Shown: positions 52,518-61,885, counted from the first letter of the stretch. The stretch is 64,000 nucleotides of DNA from Clostridium merdae (GCF_900176635.1 NZ_FXLN01000003.1:310001-374000); one strand, 5' to 3'. Notes: generated by a model from the sequence alone, not told the origin. Numbers and translations are program-made.

Positions 52518-53612
52518 ATGTTAAAAGAGGGTCAAATCCGGATTCCATCCGGCTGTGCAATTTCCGGAATTTTTTCACGCAACGGAACTAGAATTGCTGG
52601 AGATAAAATTATTCGTTCTATTGAAACCATGCGCGTACGAAGCAACGGGCTAGGTGGAGGGTTTGCGGCTTATGGTATTTACCCCGAACGTAAAGACTGC
52701 TATGCCCTCCATGTTTTCTTTGAAAATGAATCTGCAAAGGAAGAAGCAGAAAAGCTTTTGTTACAATATTTCGAAATTGTGGAATCGGAAAAAATCCCAA
52801 CACGGCCTATTCCAGAGATTACAGACGCACCCATTATCTGGCGCTATTTTGCAGTTCCCTCCCCCCACTTCCTTCAAGATAAAGTGTTAGAAGAGAAGGA
52901 GCTCGTTGTAGAATGCGTGTTTCTAATAAATGCCAATATTGCAGGAGCGTATGTTTTCTCCTGCGGGAAGAACATGGGAGTTTTTAAAGCCGTAGGTTAC
53001 CCGGAAGATGTAGGACGATATTACAAGCTGGAGGAGTACCAGGGCTATTCTTGGACTGCCCACGGGCGTTACCCCACAAACACTCCCGGTTGGTGGGGCG
53101 GTGCTCACCCCTTTGCGCTGCTGGACTATACCATTGTACATAATGGTGAAATTTCAAGCTATGACGCCAACCGGCGCTTTATTGAAATGTATGGCTATAA
53201 ATGCTCCCTGTTGACCGACACGGAGGTCATTACCTACATGATTGATTACCTGCACCGCCGAAAAGGCCTAACCTTAACGGAACTGGCCGACGTAATTGCA
53301 GCCCCTTTCTGGGAAGAAATAGACCGTATGACGGAGGAACGCAAACGCTACCACACATCCCTGCGAAACATTTTTTCAGATTTATTAATTACCGGGCCTT
53401 TTTCCATTCTGCTTGGCTTTGAGGGCGGTATTATGGCACTCAATGACCGCCTAAAACTTCGCTCCCTCGTGGCGGCAGAAAAAGAGGATATGGTTTACAT
53501 AGCCAGCGAGGAATGTGCCATCCGCGCGATTGAGCCGAATCTGGACCGCATTTTTGCTCCCAAATACGGTGAGCCCGTAATTTACACACTCAATAAGGAG
53601 GTGCAGTTGTAA
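52518..53612 (+). CDS. Glutamate synthase-like glutamine amidotransferase subunit
   Basis: About 364 residues. A class II glutamine amidotransferase domain begins with the nucleophile Cys13 in IPSGCAISGIFSRNG, so about 12 residues would be removed by self-processing. Typical segments are RSNGLGGGFAAYGIYPERKD, WTAHGRYPTNTPGWWGGAHP, FALLDYTIVHNGEISSYDAN and LLTDTEVITY. It releases ammonia from glutamine for the synthase subunit at 53612, which it overlaps by one base. In large-type GltB this domain is fused to the others; here it is separate, as in archaeal-type enzymes and N-methylglutamate synthases. Confidence 0.9.
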   Translation: MLKEGQIRIPSGCAISGIFSRNGTRIAGDKIIRSIETMRVRSNGLGGGFAAYGIYPERKDCYALHVFFENESAKEEAEKLLLQYFEIVESEKIPTRPIPEITDAPIIWRYFAVPSPHFLQDKVLEEKELVVECVFLINANIAGAYVFSCGKNMGVFKAVGYPEDVGRYYKLEEYQGYSWTAHGRYPTNTPGWWGGAHPFALLDYTIVHNGEISSYDANRRFIEMYGYKCSLLTDTEVITYMIDYLHRRKGLTLTELADVIAAPFWEEIDRMTEERKRYHTSLRNIFSDLLITGPFSILLGFEGGIMALNDRLKLRSLVAAEKEDMVYIASEECAIRAIEPNLDRIFAPKYGEPVIYTLNKEVQL

Positions 53613-55120
53613 TGTCCGTCGATTTTATATACCCAGACTATACCGTTGTACGGGATAAGGACTTGTGCACCAACTGCCAGATTTGCGTAAAGCAATGTGG
53701 GCTGGGAGTACATACCTACGATGCGAAAAACAAGAGAATGAAAACTGACAGTACTAAGTGTATTAACTGCCAGCGGTGTGTGGCGTTCTGTCCTGTTCTG
53801 GCGTTAAAGGTGGTAAAGTCGGATAACACCTATAAACTCAATGACAACTGGACTCCCTCCGCAATTAATGAGGTCATTCAGCAGGCAAGCTCTGGCGGAA
53901 TGCTGCTTTCTTCTATGGGAAACCCAAGGCACTTCCCCATTTACTGGGATAAAATACTCATTAATGCATCCCAGGTTACAAATCCATCCATTGATCCATT
54001 AAGAGAACCGATGGAAACACGTACCTTTTTGGGTAAGAGGCCAAACAAGCTGGAGCGCGATGAGCAAGGCCAGCTCAATTTTGAAAAAGCCCCGCCACAC
54101 CTTACATTAGATGTTCCCATTCTGTTTGCGGGCATGAGCTACGGTGCAGTAAGCTACAACGTTCACCAAAGCTTAGCAAGAGCTGCCGAACAGCTTGGCA
54201 CTTACTATAATACCGGCGAGGGTGGGCTGCACGAAAGCCTTTACAGATATGGCGGCAACACCATTGTTCAGGTGGCGTCCGGGCGCTTTGGTGTTCACAA
54301 GGACTACTTGGAAGCCGGAGCAGCAATTGAAATTAAGATTGGTCAGGGTGCAAAGCCGGGAATTGGTGGGCACCTCCCGGGCTACAAGGTAGGAAGCGAG
54401 GTTTCAAAAACCCGCATGATTCCCGAGGGTAGTGACGCAATTTCCCCTGCCCCTCACCACGATATTTACTCCATTGAAGACCTTCGACAGCTAGTTTATT
54501 CTTTAAAAGAAGCTACCGCTTATACAAAACCCATCATTGTAAAAATTGCGGCCGTGCACAACGTAGCCGCCATAGCAAGCGGCATTGCCCGAAGCGGTGC
54601 AGACATTATTGCGATTGATGGATTCCGTGGAGGCACCGGTGCCGCTCCCACACGTATACGCGATAATGTGGGCATTCCCATCGAGCTGGCAGTCGCCGCA
54701 GTAGATGACCGCCTGCGAGAAGAGCAGATTCGCAACAATGTTTCGCTGATTGTCTCAGGAGGTATTCGAAACTCCACCGACGTTCTAAAGGCCATTGCGC
54801 TGGGAGCAGATGCGGTGTACATCGCAACTCCTGCGCTCATTGCACTTGGCTGCCACATGTGCCGCAGCTGCCAAACGGGCAAATGCAACTGGGGTATTAC
54901 AACCCAACAGCCCGATTTAGTAGAACGCCTGAACCCCGATGTTGGAACGCAGCGGCTGGTGAATCTGGTATCTGCTTGGCAGCACGAAATAATGGAAATG
55001 ATGGGCGGCATGGGCATTAACTCCATTGAAGCTCTTAAGGGCAATCGCCTGATGCTCCGCGGTATTGGCTTAAACCAAAAAGAACTCGACATTCTTGGGA
55101 TTAAGCATGCCGGAGAATAG
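53612..55120 (+). CDS. Glutamate synthase-like FMN/iron-sulfur catalytic subunit with N-terminal ferredoxin domain
   Basis: 502 residues. Two [4Fe-4S] motifs open the protein: CTNCQICVKQCGLGVH and CINCQRCVAFCPVLAL. The FMN-binding synthase barrel contains KIGQGAKPGIGGHLPGYKV, RSGADIIAIDGFRGGTGAAP and VSGGIRNSTDVLKAIALGAD. The cluster loop is GCHMCRSCQTGKCNWGI. It transfers ammonia to a 2-oxo acid (2-oxoglutarate in glutamate synthase) with electrons arriving through its ferredoxin domain. No NAD(P)H-oxidising small subunit gene is adjacent, so ferredoxin is a likely donor. Confidence 0.92.
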   Translation: MSVDFIYPDYTVVRDKDLCTNCQICVKQCGLGVHTYDAKNKRMKTDSTKCINCQRCVAFCPVLALKVVKSDNTYKLNDNWTPSAINEVIQQASSGGMLLSSMGNPRHFPIYWDKILINASQVTNPSIDPLREPMETRTFLGKRPNKLERDEQGQLNFEKAPPHLTLDVPILFAGMSYGAVSYNVHQSLARAAEQLGTYYNTGEGGLHESLYRYGGNTIVQVASGRFGVHKDYLEAGAAIEIKIGQGAKPGIGGHLPGYKVGSEVSKTRMIPEGSDAISPAPHHDIYSIEDLRQLVYSLKEATAYTKPIIVKIAAVHNVAAIASGIARSGADIIAIDGFRGGTGAAPTRIRDNVGIPIELAVAAVDDRLREEQIRNNVSLIVSGGIRNSTDVLKAIALGADAVYIATPALIALGCHMCRSCQTGKCNWGITTQQPDLVERLNPDVGTQRLVNLVSAWQHEIMEMMGGMGINSIEALKGNRLMLRGIGLNQKELDILGIKHAGE

Positions 55121-55185
55121 ACGATACAACGATTTATAAACACACACACATATTAGATAACTTGTTTTTACAGGAGGTGCAGGTT

Positions 55186-55917
55186 ATGAGAATCAACGCA
55201 ACCAACAATTTGAACTTCCGAGCTCTGAACGAGCAGATTCGGAACACCCAAGATAAAAACGTAATTATTGACAACTGCCTTGGGCAACGATTCATTGGCA
55301 GCGGTATGGGGCAGCGCAGGCTGACCATTAACGGCACACCCGGGAATGCCCTTGGTGCTTACCTGAACGGTGCGAACATTGAGGTAAACGGCAATGCACA
55401 GGATGCAACCGGTGACACCATGAACAACGGCTGCATCGTAATACACGGCAACTGCGGAGATGCGACCGGCTACGGTATGCGCGGCGGTGAGATTTATATT
55501 AAAGGTGATGTTGGCTTTCGAGCCGGTATTCATATGAAGGCTTACCAAGAAAATTGCCCCGTTATGGTGGTCGGCGGCAAAGCCGGCAGCTTCTTGGGGG
55601 AATACCAGGCGGGTGGTACCATTATCGTACTCGGCCTAAACGACGAAGAGAACGCACCGGTAGGAGCACAATGCTGCACCGGGATGCACGGAGGCTGCAT
55701 TTTTTTGCGCTGCGATTCTCTTCCAGAAGATCTTCCCGCTCAGGTAGTTTCCAGAAAAGCAACCGCAATCGATTTTGACCACATTAACGAATACATTGAA
55801 AGCTTCTGCGAGCACTTTAGCGTGCAAAAAGAGCAAATCTTCGATAAGCCCTTCTACGTTTTGGAGCCCAATACAAACAACCCCTACCGCTCCATTTACA
55901 CCACTTACTTGTCGTAA
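55186..55917 (+). CDS. Glutamate synthase-like GXGXG-domain subunit
   Basis: About 243 residues from an ATG with a perfect AGGAGG; an upstream in-frame start lacks support. The beta-helix repeats with regular glycines (NGCIVIHGNCGDATGYGMRG, GGEIYIKGDVGFRAG) are those of the GltB C-terminal domain. It completes a three-gene split enzyme and has a structural role in holding the amidotransferase and synthase parts together. A strong terminator follows. Confidence 0.9.
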   Translation: MRINATNNLNFRALNEQIRNTQDKNVIIDNCLGQRFIGSGMGQRRLTINGTPGNALGAYLNGANIEVNGNAQDATGDTMNNGCIVIHGNCGDATGYGMRGGEIYIKGDVGFRAGIHMKAYQENCPVMVVGGKAGSFLGEYQAGGTIIVLGLNDEENAPVGAQCCTGMHGGCIFLRCDSLPEDLPAQVVSRKATAIDFDHINEYIESFCEHFSVQKEQIFDKPFYVLEPNTNNPYRSIYTTYLS

Positions 55918-55973
55918 TGGTGTTCCTCCTATTATACCGCCCCCCAACTCCTTTATAATTTGATATGAAAAGC

Positions 55974-56021
55974 TAGAAAGCCGCCCCTTTATGCCAAATG
56001 GCCAAGGGGCGGCTTTCTATT
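55974..56021. terminator. Terminator of the glutamate-synthase-like operon
   Basis: TAGAAAGCCGCCCCTT/AAGGGGCGGCTTTCTA, a 16-bp stem between convergent genes. Confidence 0.9.
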
Positions 56022-56031
56022 GCTATATAAT

Positions 56032-56430
56032 TTAAAATTTATTTTTTTGATGAAGCTTTGTCAACCGCTCCAGTATTTCAACATCTGCCGGGCAAAATTC
56101 ATACTGCGGTATTTCGTCTGTTGTAATCCAGCGCAGGTCGTTGTGTTCCAGCAGCTTTGGTACTCCGGATAAAATGACAGCGTGAAATAGCGTTAAATGA
56201 ACACGAATATCTGGGTATTCGTGCGTTACCTCACAGAACACTCTGCCTGTTTGTATTGTTATCCCCAGTTCTTCCTTGCATTCCCGAACCAAGGCCTGCT
56301 CCTTTGTTTCACCCGCCTCTACCTTTCCCCCAACAAACTCCCACTGCAGAGGCCGTGTTTTATTTGCGGGGCGCTGGCAAATTAAAAAACGATCTCCTTC
56401 CCAAATCAGGGCAGCTACCACCTCTGTCAT
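56032..56430 (-). CDS. Nudix hydrolase, MutT-like
   Basis: 132 residues. The Nudix box is complete: GGKVEAGETKEQALVRECKE followed by ELGI. The start TEVVAALIWEGDRFLICQRP and the WEFVGGKVE context resemble MutT-type (8-oxo-dGTP) and CTP pyrophosphohydrolases. A house-cleaning nucleotide role is likely, but the exact substrate is not. It stands alone. Confidence 0.9.
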   Translation of the reverse strand: MTEVVAALIWEGDRFLICQRPANKTRPLQWEFVGGKVEAGETKEQALVRECKEELGITIQTGRVFCEVTHEYPDIRVHLTLFHAVILSGVPKLLEHNDLRWITTDEIPQYEFCPADVEILERLTKLHQKNKF

Positions 56431-56595
56431 TCCTGTTCGCCTCCATATATTTCTTTTTTACTTCACCTATTCTCTGACGAAAGACTTTATTTGTCAAATT
56501 ATAAATGTAATTCCCAGTGTTTCAATTCGTATGAACTCTATTCTAATTTCAAAAACTGAGCTAAAATTCATTCTAATATCGATTATAAAAAAAGC

Positions 56596-56623
56596 TTGAA
56601 GTATAAAAAAGCTCTGCTATACT
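56596..56623 (+). promoter_or_regulatory. Promoter of trmO
   Basis: TTGAAG, a 16-base spacer and TATACT, about 45 bases upstream of the trmO start. Confidence 0.6.
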
Positions 56624-56669
56624 GGTAATCACGGTACCGTAAAAATCAAATCAGATGAGGAGATTCTTT

Positions 56670-57146
56670 ATGGAGTTTACAGTAAAACAGATTGGTGTTG
56701 CTCGCTGCGATAATCAGTATCATTATTGGATCGAGCTAGACCCGAACTATAAAAAAGCGATGACAGGGCTGGAGGGCTTTGAAAGCCTGAACATCTTCTG
56801 GTGGTTTGACCGTTGCGATAACGCGGAAAATCGGGCTGTTTTAACAGAAGAGCAACCTTACTCAAAAGGCCCTGCTGTGCTTGGTTCTTTCGCCACTCGC
56901 TCCCCGCAACGCCCTAACCCCATTGCGCTTACCTGCGCACAAGTAACGTATTTGGATATGGAAAAGGGAATCATTGGCCTCACTTATTTTGACGCGCTTG
57001 ACCAAACTCCTATTTTGGACATTAAGCCCTATACCCCCAGCCTAGACCGAGTAGAGAATCCCGGTGTACCAGACTGGTGCGCACACTGGCCTAAAAATGT
57101 AGAAACCAGCGGTGATTTTGATTGGTCTGCTGAATTTAATTTTTAA
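56670..57146 (+). CDS. TrmO-like tRNA (N6-threonylcarbamoyladenosine(37)-N6)-methyltransferase
   Basis: About 158 residues of the TsaA/YaeB (VirR-like) family. The signature GSFATRSPQRPNPIALTCAQ and the closing LDIKPYTPSLDR are clear. The ATG at 56670 is chosen because GAGGAG upstream serves it; the earlier ATG lies inside that site. The family methylates t6A37 of some tRNAs using SAM. Short forms such as this lack the C-terminal extension of the E. coli protein. Confidence 0.88.
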   Translation: MEFTVKQIGVARCDNQYHYWIELDPNYKKAMTGLEGFESLNIFWWFDRCDNAENRAVLTEEQPYSKGPAVLGSFATRSPQRPNPIALTCAQVTYLDMEKGIIGLTYFDALDQTPILDIKPYTPSLDRVENPGVPDWCAHWPKNVETSGDFDWSAEFNF

Positions 57147-57340
57147 ATCAAATAGTCTATCTTTTAAACAGAGTAAGATTCAACAGTCTTGTTATATTTG
57201 GTTGAAAACAATTGCAAACAAACTCCCTTTCATCTTCAGCATATGATTTACTTTATAAGAGAAAAGTTTCTTATCACTATAAGAATCCAATCGCTCTTCC
57301 CCTCTTATGCTTTTACAAAAGTATTGAAATACTAGAGCAC

Positions 57341-57384
57341 AAAGCAAAAGACCCGCGAAATATTCGCGGGTCTTTTGCTTTTAT
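57341..57384. terminator. Bidirectional terminator
   Basis: AAAGCAAAAGACCCGCGAA/TTCGCGGGTCTTTTGCTTT, a 19-bp stem touching the stop of the gene at 57381. The preceding gap (57147-57340) holds nothing else I recognise. Confidence 0.9.
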
Positions 57385-58655
57385 TGTTGTATAGGAAGAT
57401 ACATAATACGAGCACTAATATTGCTGGAGGCTCTTCCAGTTGCCAAATCGGCATACCAGAAGAACAGGCCGGGCCATGTCTTTTGGCACCAACGCCCACC
57501 AAACATGGAGCTTTGCCAGCCCTCAAATGTATTGTTTTGTTTAAAATAGTCTCCTACGGGGCCATCCTCCGTACCCTTTACCTCAGAGGTTAAGAACATA
57601 AAGTCACATTCTTCGCTGTAAGCAAACGCAGAGGTAAATCCATTTTCCTTACAAAGGGTAAATCCGGTATTCCGGTAGGGAGCGCCCTTATAATCATCTT
57701 GGTACTCTCCATCGCTCCACCAAACAGCATTGATTCCACTGCATTCAAAGTTTAGGCCGTCAACCAGCTTCCAAATATTGCCCCATAGGTTTTCTTCCCC
57801 GCGGTATGTAACCGAAGAGAAGCCGTCGTCAGCTCCACTGGAACCAGAGGTATTCCCTAGGTGTGCTGTACGCCCGGTTTTTTCTGCCCCATTTCCGCCT
57901 TCGCCCACCTCTTTATTCACGACACCTTTACCGATACCCTTTTTTGAGTCGAAGCTAGCATATTCTACTAGCATCAACAATTCAGTTGCATTGAGTGAGA
58001 GGCAATCGATGAGCTGCCAGCCCTCCCCGCGATTTGCCGCTAAAATGCGGGCGTTTGCACGGTTGAGCATTTGGCCGTCCGCACCGCTTACTGGCTTTGT
58101 ACCTGCAATAGAGGACAAAGTAAGAGAAGAATTAGGAGCTGCTGTAAAAACGTTCTCATCCTCATAATAATAGGAAGCTTTCTCCTTGTCGTAGATACTG
58201 GCTTCATACGCACTGGCATACATAAAATTATATTCCACACCGCGCCGCAAAAAGCTTGGGTACACGCGAAAGCCCGGCTGCGCATACTCACTCACCCACC
58301 AGCGCGCCCTGCGAATATGATGCCCTTCGCCGCCCTCAATTGGCTCTAAAGCAACCGGCTCTACTTTGTAGTAGAATTTTGGCTGTTCCACCATAACCTG
58401 AACCGGTGTGCCTACCGGGTAGGTTTTGCCATTTTTTACAAGGGTTTTTGTTAGTGTGCCGGTCTCAGAATATCCTTCTTCACCATAATAGGCAACAACC
58501 GTACCGTCATCGGTCAGGTTACAGCGTTTTCTTCCACCGTACATGGGAATCGCATCAAAATCCGCTCCCGGTTTTTTGCCTACGGAAGCCCCCAAGCGCT
58601 GTGCCACACCTGTTGTAAAATCAAAATCCACACCATATGCAATACTTTGATTCAT
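57381..58655 (-). CDS. Protein with C-type-lectin-like end resembling DGR variable proteins
   Basis: About 424 residues from the ATG at 58655 (GGAGGAG upstream). The C-terminal third has the formylglycine-enzyme-like/C-type lectin pattern of phage and bacterial display proteins: GNTSGSSGADDGFSSVTYRG, EENLWGNIWKLVDGLN and a final FGGRWCQKTWPGLFFWYADL, then SSNISARIMYLP. That last block matches the usual form of the variable region of diversity-generating-retroelement targets (GG.W..G...GLF.W....SS..I.AR). No reverse transcriptase, template repeat or phage tail genes are in the window, and there is no signal peptide. It could be a recruited tail-type or surface protein. Confidence 0.65.
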   Translation of the reverse strand: MNQSIAYGVDFDFTTGVAQRLGASVGKKPGADFDAIPMYGGRKRCNLTDDGTVVAYYGEEGYSETGTLTKTLVKNGKTYPVGTPVQVMVEQPKFYYKVEPVALEPIEGGEGHHIRRARWWVSEYAQPGFRVYPSFLRRGVEYNFMYASAYEASIYDKEKASYYYEDENVFTAAPNSSLTLSSIAGTKPVSGADGQMLNRANARILAANRGEGWQLIDCLSLNATELLMLVEYASFDSKKGIGKGVVNKEVGEGGNGAEKTGRTAHLGNTSGSSGADDGFSSVTYRGEENLWGNIWKLVDGLNFECSGINAVWWSDGEYQDDYKGAPYRNTGFTLCKENGFTSAFAYSEECDFMFLTSEVKGTEDGPVGDYFKQNNTFEGWQSSMFGGRWCQKTWPGLFFWYADLATGRASSNISARIMYLPIQQ

Positions 58656-58687
58656 AATAACATACTCCTCCATACAATTTGTTTTTG

Positions 58688-58721
58688 TTAAGGCCCTGCG
58701 GTGCATCCGCAGGGCCTTAAC
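58688..58721. terminator. Hairpin between the biotin-carrier gene and the lectin-like gene
   Basis: TTAAGGCCCTGCG/CGCAGGGCCTTAA with a short loop. There is no T run after it on the minus strand, so it may act as an mRNA end stabiliser or weak terminator. Confidence 0.55.
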
Positions 58722-58741
58722 TGTTAGCATAAACGAAACGG

Positions 58742-58966
58742 TTACCGAATTGTGAGGAGAGGATCACCGGCACCCACGGAATTATTTTTTTCTACACTGA
58801 TTTTTTCTACCACACCGCTTGCAGGGGCAAGCAGCTCGTTCTCCATTTTCATAACTTCCAGCAGTATGACAGGCTGGCCTGCGGTAATGGAGTCACCCTC
58901 ATGTACCATAACATCTAAAACTTTACCCGGGAAGTCTGCCTTCATAATTGTTGCTTCTGCACTCAT
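58742..58966 (-). CDS. Biotin carboxyl carrier protein (short, stand-alone)
   Basis: 74 residues, a bare biotinyl domain with the biotin site EVMKMENELLAP. It lacks the Pro/Ala-rich linker of AccB and resembles the carrier subunits of decarboxylases or small carboxylases. AAGGAG precedes the ATG. It should carry carboxyl groups between the biotin carboxylase encoded upstream and a carboxyltransferase, here probably the PxpC-type proteins. Confidence 0.92.
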   Translation of the reverse strand: MSAEATIMKADFPGKVLDVMVHEGDSITAGQPVILLEVMKMENELLAPASGVVEKISVEKNNSVGAGDPLLTIR

Positions 58967-59071
58967 TGTAAAATCTCCTTTTCATAATAAAGAATTGTCT
59001 TCTATTTAATGCTCTGAGAATCTTCTCGGCAGTATCTACTGCAAACCCGCTGTTAGATAGCGCAGCGGCTC

Positions 59072-60448
59072 TTAGAAAGTGCCCTTTGTAAGAAGCGCCG
59101 CAATGCTACTCTCAGATTCCAACGTGCAAATATCGTACTGTGCGCTTAAAAAAGCCTTGCTTTGCAGCAGCTTCATTTGAAATGCCGCGTTGGTATCTAC
59201 ACCAGTAACCGAAAACTCCCGAATTGCCTGCTGCATTTTTGCTGCGGCCTGTTCCCTTGTTGGGGCATAGGCAATCAGCTTTAGGAGCAGGTTATCGTAA
59301 TACGGTGGAATAGAGTACCCCTCATAAACCGCAGTATCGAGTCGGATTCCACCACCACCCGGCAGCCGAAGATTCGACAGTGTACCCACTGAGGGTGCAA
59401 AGTTCTCTTCCGGCGTTTCTGCGTTAATCCGGCATTCAATGGCGTGTCCCTTGGGGTGCAAATCGCTTTGCACAAAGGGCAGCCGTTCTCCCTGCGCCAC
59501 TCGAATCTGCCACTCTACCAAATCCACACCCCACACCAGCTCTGTAATGGGGTGTTCCACTTGAATGCGTGTGTTCATCTCCATAAAATAAAAGCTGCCG
59601 TTAGAATCGAGAAGGAATTCTACGGTTCCCACACCGGTATAGCCCACCTGCTGCGCGACACGCACAGCGGCTTTTCCCATTTTTTCACGAATCTCATCGG
59701 TTAGCACGATACTAGGAGAGGGGCATTCCTCGAGCACCTTCTGATGCCGCCTTTGCAAAGAGCAGTCGCGCTCCCCCAAATACACCGCATTGCCGAAGGA
59801 ATCCGCCAGAATTTGCACCTCAACATGGCGAGGATTTAATAGCTTCTTTTCCAGATAAACATCTCCGCACCCAAAAAAGCGCAAGGCTTCTTCCCGTGTA
59901 ATGGCAAGAGCCTCCGGCAGCTGGCCCACACAATCCACCTGCCGAATTCCCCGACCACCACCACCGGCACACGCCTTAATGAGAACCGGAAAGCCCATGC
60001 TCTGCGCACACGCTTCGGCTTCCCGCTGTTCCCGCACCACACCGGCAGAACCGGGAATTGTAGGCACGCCCGCAGCCGCAGCCGCGCTTTTTGCGTTTGC
60101 CTTATTTCCCAAGCTGCGAATCACTTCTGCCTTTGGGCCAATAAAGCAAATTCCTTGCTCTGCGCAACGTTCAGCGAATTCTGCATTTTCACTTAAGAAT
60201 CCTACACCCGGGTGCACTGCCTCGGCTCCCGTTATTTTGCATGCAGATAAAATCGTATCCATATTCAAATAGCTTTTTGCAGACGGTGCCGGCCCCACAC
60301 AAACCGACTTGTCTGCCAATGAAACATGCAGAGCGTTTTTATCTGCCTGCGAGTAGATGGCTACCGTGCCAAGCCCCAGCTCTGCGCATGCGCGTACAAT
60401 TCGAACCGCAATTTCGCCCCGGTTCGCAATTAACACCTTTTTGAACAT
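59072..60448 (-). CDS. accC: Biotin carboxylase subunit
   Basis: 458 residues. Features include KKVLIANRGEIAVRIVRACA, ATP-grasp KACAGGGGRGIRQV, FYFMEMNTRIQVEHPITELV and AIECRINAETPEENFAPSVG. It carboxylates biotin on a carrier with ATP and bicarbonate. No acetyl-CoA carboxyltransferase (accA/accD) gene is present. The PxpC proteins upstream are the natural partner, which suggests carboxylation of a small amide such as 5-oxoproline or a urea-like compound rather than fatty-acid synthesis. Confidence 0.95.
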   Translation of the reverse strand: MFKKVLIANRGEIAVRIVRACAELGLGTVAIYSQADKNALHVSLADKSVCVGPAPSAKSYLNMDTILSACKITGAEAVHPGVGFLSENAEFAERCAEQGICFIGPKAEVIRSLGNKANAKSAAAAAGVPTIPGSAGVVREQREAEACAQSMGFPVLIKACAGGGGRGIRQVDCVGQLPEALAITREEALRFFGCGDVYLEKKLLNPRHVEVQILADSFGNAVYLGERDCSLQRRHQKVLEECPSPSIVLTDEIREKMGKAAVRVAQQVGYTGVGTVEFLLDSNGSFYFMEMNTRIQVEHPITELVWGVDLVEWQIRVAQGERLPFVQSDLHPKGHAIECRINAETPEENFAPSVGTLSNLRLPGGGGIRLDTAVYEGYSIPPYYDNLLLKLIAYAPTREQAAAKMQQAIREFSVTGVDTNAAFQMKLLQSKAFLSAQYDICTLESESSIAALLTKGTF

Positions 60449-60481
60449 TCTTATCCCCCGCCACGCTGCCTGAAACAGCTC

Positions 60482-61849
60482 TTATTTCATTCGCAGAATT
60501 GGCTGACCGAATTCCACTGCCTGTTCGTTTTGTGCAATAATTTCAGAAATAATGCCGTCGCGATCGCTGACAATCTCATTCATATTCTTCATGGATTCAA
60601 TCACAAACAGCGGGTCGCCTTTTTTTACGGCTGTTCCAACCTGAACAAAAGGCGGCTGCTCCGGCGAAGCAGAGGCATAAAACATTCCAACTAGCGGTGA
60701 GGTTACCACACTGTCTTGTACAGGCTCGCTAGACTCTTGCTGCGTTTTAGCGGCAGTCTCCGTACTGCCACCTTTCCCCAAATTGCTTTTCTCTAAATAC
60801 AGTTCGCCCTGTAAGTTCGATACCCGCAGTACACCAATTTGAGTATTTTCAAACTCTTGCATCACCCGCAGTACATCCTTTAGGGACATCTGTATTTCTG
60901 CATTCTGTACCGGCAGCATGGTCTCTTCTGCATTTTTTAATCTTTCCTGATAGGTTTTCAATTCTTCCTGTGCCTCCTCCACACCAACTGCACGAAAGCA
61001 GATGGTATCTCCGGGTCTTGCCTGCGCCAGCCGGGGCAAATCTGCCGTTATCACTGTCGCAATTTTTGTGTATCCTCCGGTGGTCTGCCGATCCGCCATC
61101 ATAATAATTGGCTGGCCGGAAGCGGGCACCTGAACCGCACCCATCACAATACCGTCAGAAATAATGTCTGCCCCCGCGCTTTGCTGAATCTGCGCTCCCT
61201 CCAGCCGGTAGCCCATGCGGTCACTTACAGGGGTTACCGTATACCTGTCACGAAGGAAGGTTTGAATTCCTTCCGGTGTAAACGCATTCTCCTGCGGTCC
61301 TAAAATCACACGCAGAAAAATTTGCTTTGGGAGGCTCGGTACCAGCTCGGTGCGCATTGCAAGTGCGGCAATGTTTCCACATTCCCCAAATGGCAGCTCA
61401 TCCCCCGCACGCAAAGGCCGTCCCTCTAGACCGCCAATTTGCGCTTTGCAGCAGGTAGATTTGCTCCCCAGAACACCGGGAACGGCAATTCCGCCTGCAA
61501 AGGCGATATACAGCCGACAGCCCCGCTGCATTGGCTCAAAAGAGAGAACATCTCCCTCACTCACCAGAACGGATTGCCACATGGAAGCGGTACGCCCATT
61601 GATTTTCATTTCTGCCTCACCACCAGTCACTGCAATGAGGCAGCTACCCTGAAACCGAAGGCTTGGGGCGATGAGCGTTGCCTCCAGCACTGCTTCGTCC
61701 GGCTCGTTGCCCACAAGAAGATTGGCTACCCGAAAGCTGAAATCATCCATTGCTCCGGCGGGGGAAATTCCCGATTCCAGAAAACCTAGTCTGCCGGAAT
61801 CCTGCACAGTGGTAAAAAGCCCCGGGGATAGTACAACTGCACTGTTCAT
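60482..61849 (-). CDS. PxpC/KipA-family carboxyltransferase fused to a C-terminal biotin carrier domain
   Basis: 455 residues. Residues about 1-300 match the biotin-dependent carboxyltransferase (KipA/PxpC/urea amidolyase) domain, with PGLFTTVQDSGRLGFLESGI, YIAFAGGIAVPGVLGSKST and PIIMMADRQTTGGYTKIAT. A helical linker follows, then a biotinyl domain with ESMKNMNEI near the C-terminus, holding the expected biotin lysine. It is a paralogue of the next gene upstream, which lacks the carrier part. The fusion brings carrier and carboxyltransferase together as in urea carboxylase. Confidence 0.88.
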   Translation of the reverse strand: MNSAVVLSPGLFTTVQDSGRLGFLESGISPAGAMDDFSFRVANLLVGNEPDEAVLEATLIAPSLRFQGSCLIAVTGGEAEMKINGRTASMWQSVLVSEGDVLSFEPMQRGCRLYIAFAGGIAVPGVLGSKSTCCKAQIGGLEGRPLRAGDELPFGECGNIAALAMRTELVPSLPKQIFLRVILGPQENAFTPEGIQTFLRDRYTVTPVSDRMGYRLEGAQIQQSAGADIISDGIVMGAVQVPASGQPIIMMADRQTTGGYTKIATVITADLPRLAQARPGDTICFRAVGVEEAQEELKTYQERLKNAEETMLPVQNAEIQMSLKDVLRVMQEFENTQIGVLRVSNLQGELYLEKSNLGKGGSTETAAKTQQESSEPVQDSVVTSPLVGMFYASASPEQPPFVQVGTAVKKGDPLFVIESMKNMNEIVSDRDGIISEIIAQNEQAVEFGQPILRMK

Positions 61850-61885
61850 CCTATGTTCCTCCTTCCCGCACTGCGGGAGAACGCG

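Noticed and set aside
57381..58655. Prophage tail region
   Set aside because: Only one tail-like protein is present; neighbours are metabolic genes and no other phage gene is seen.
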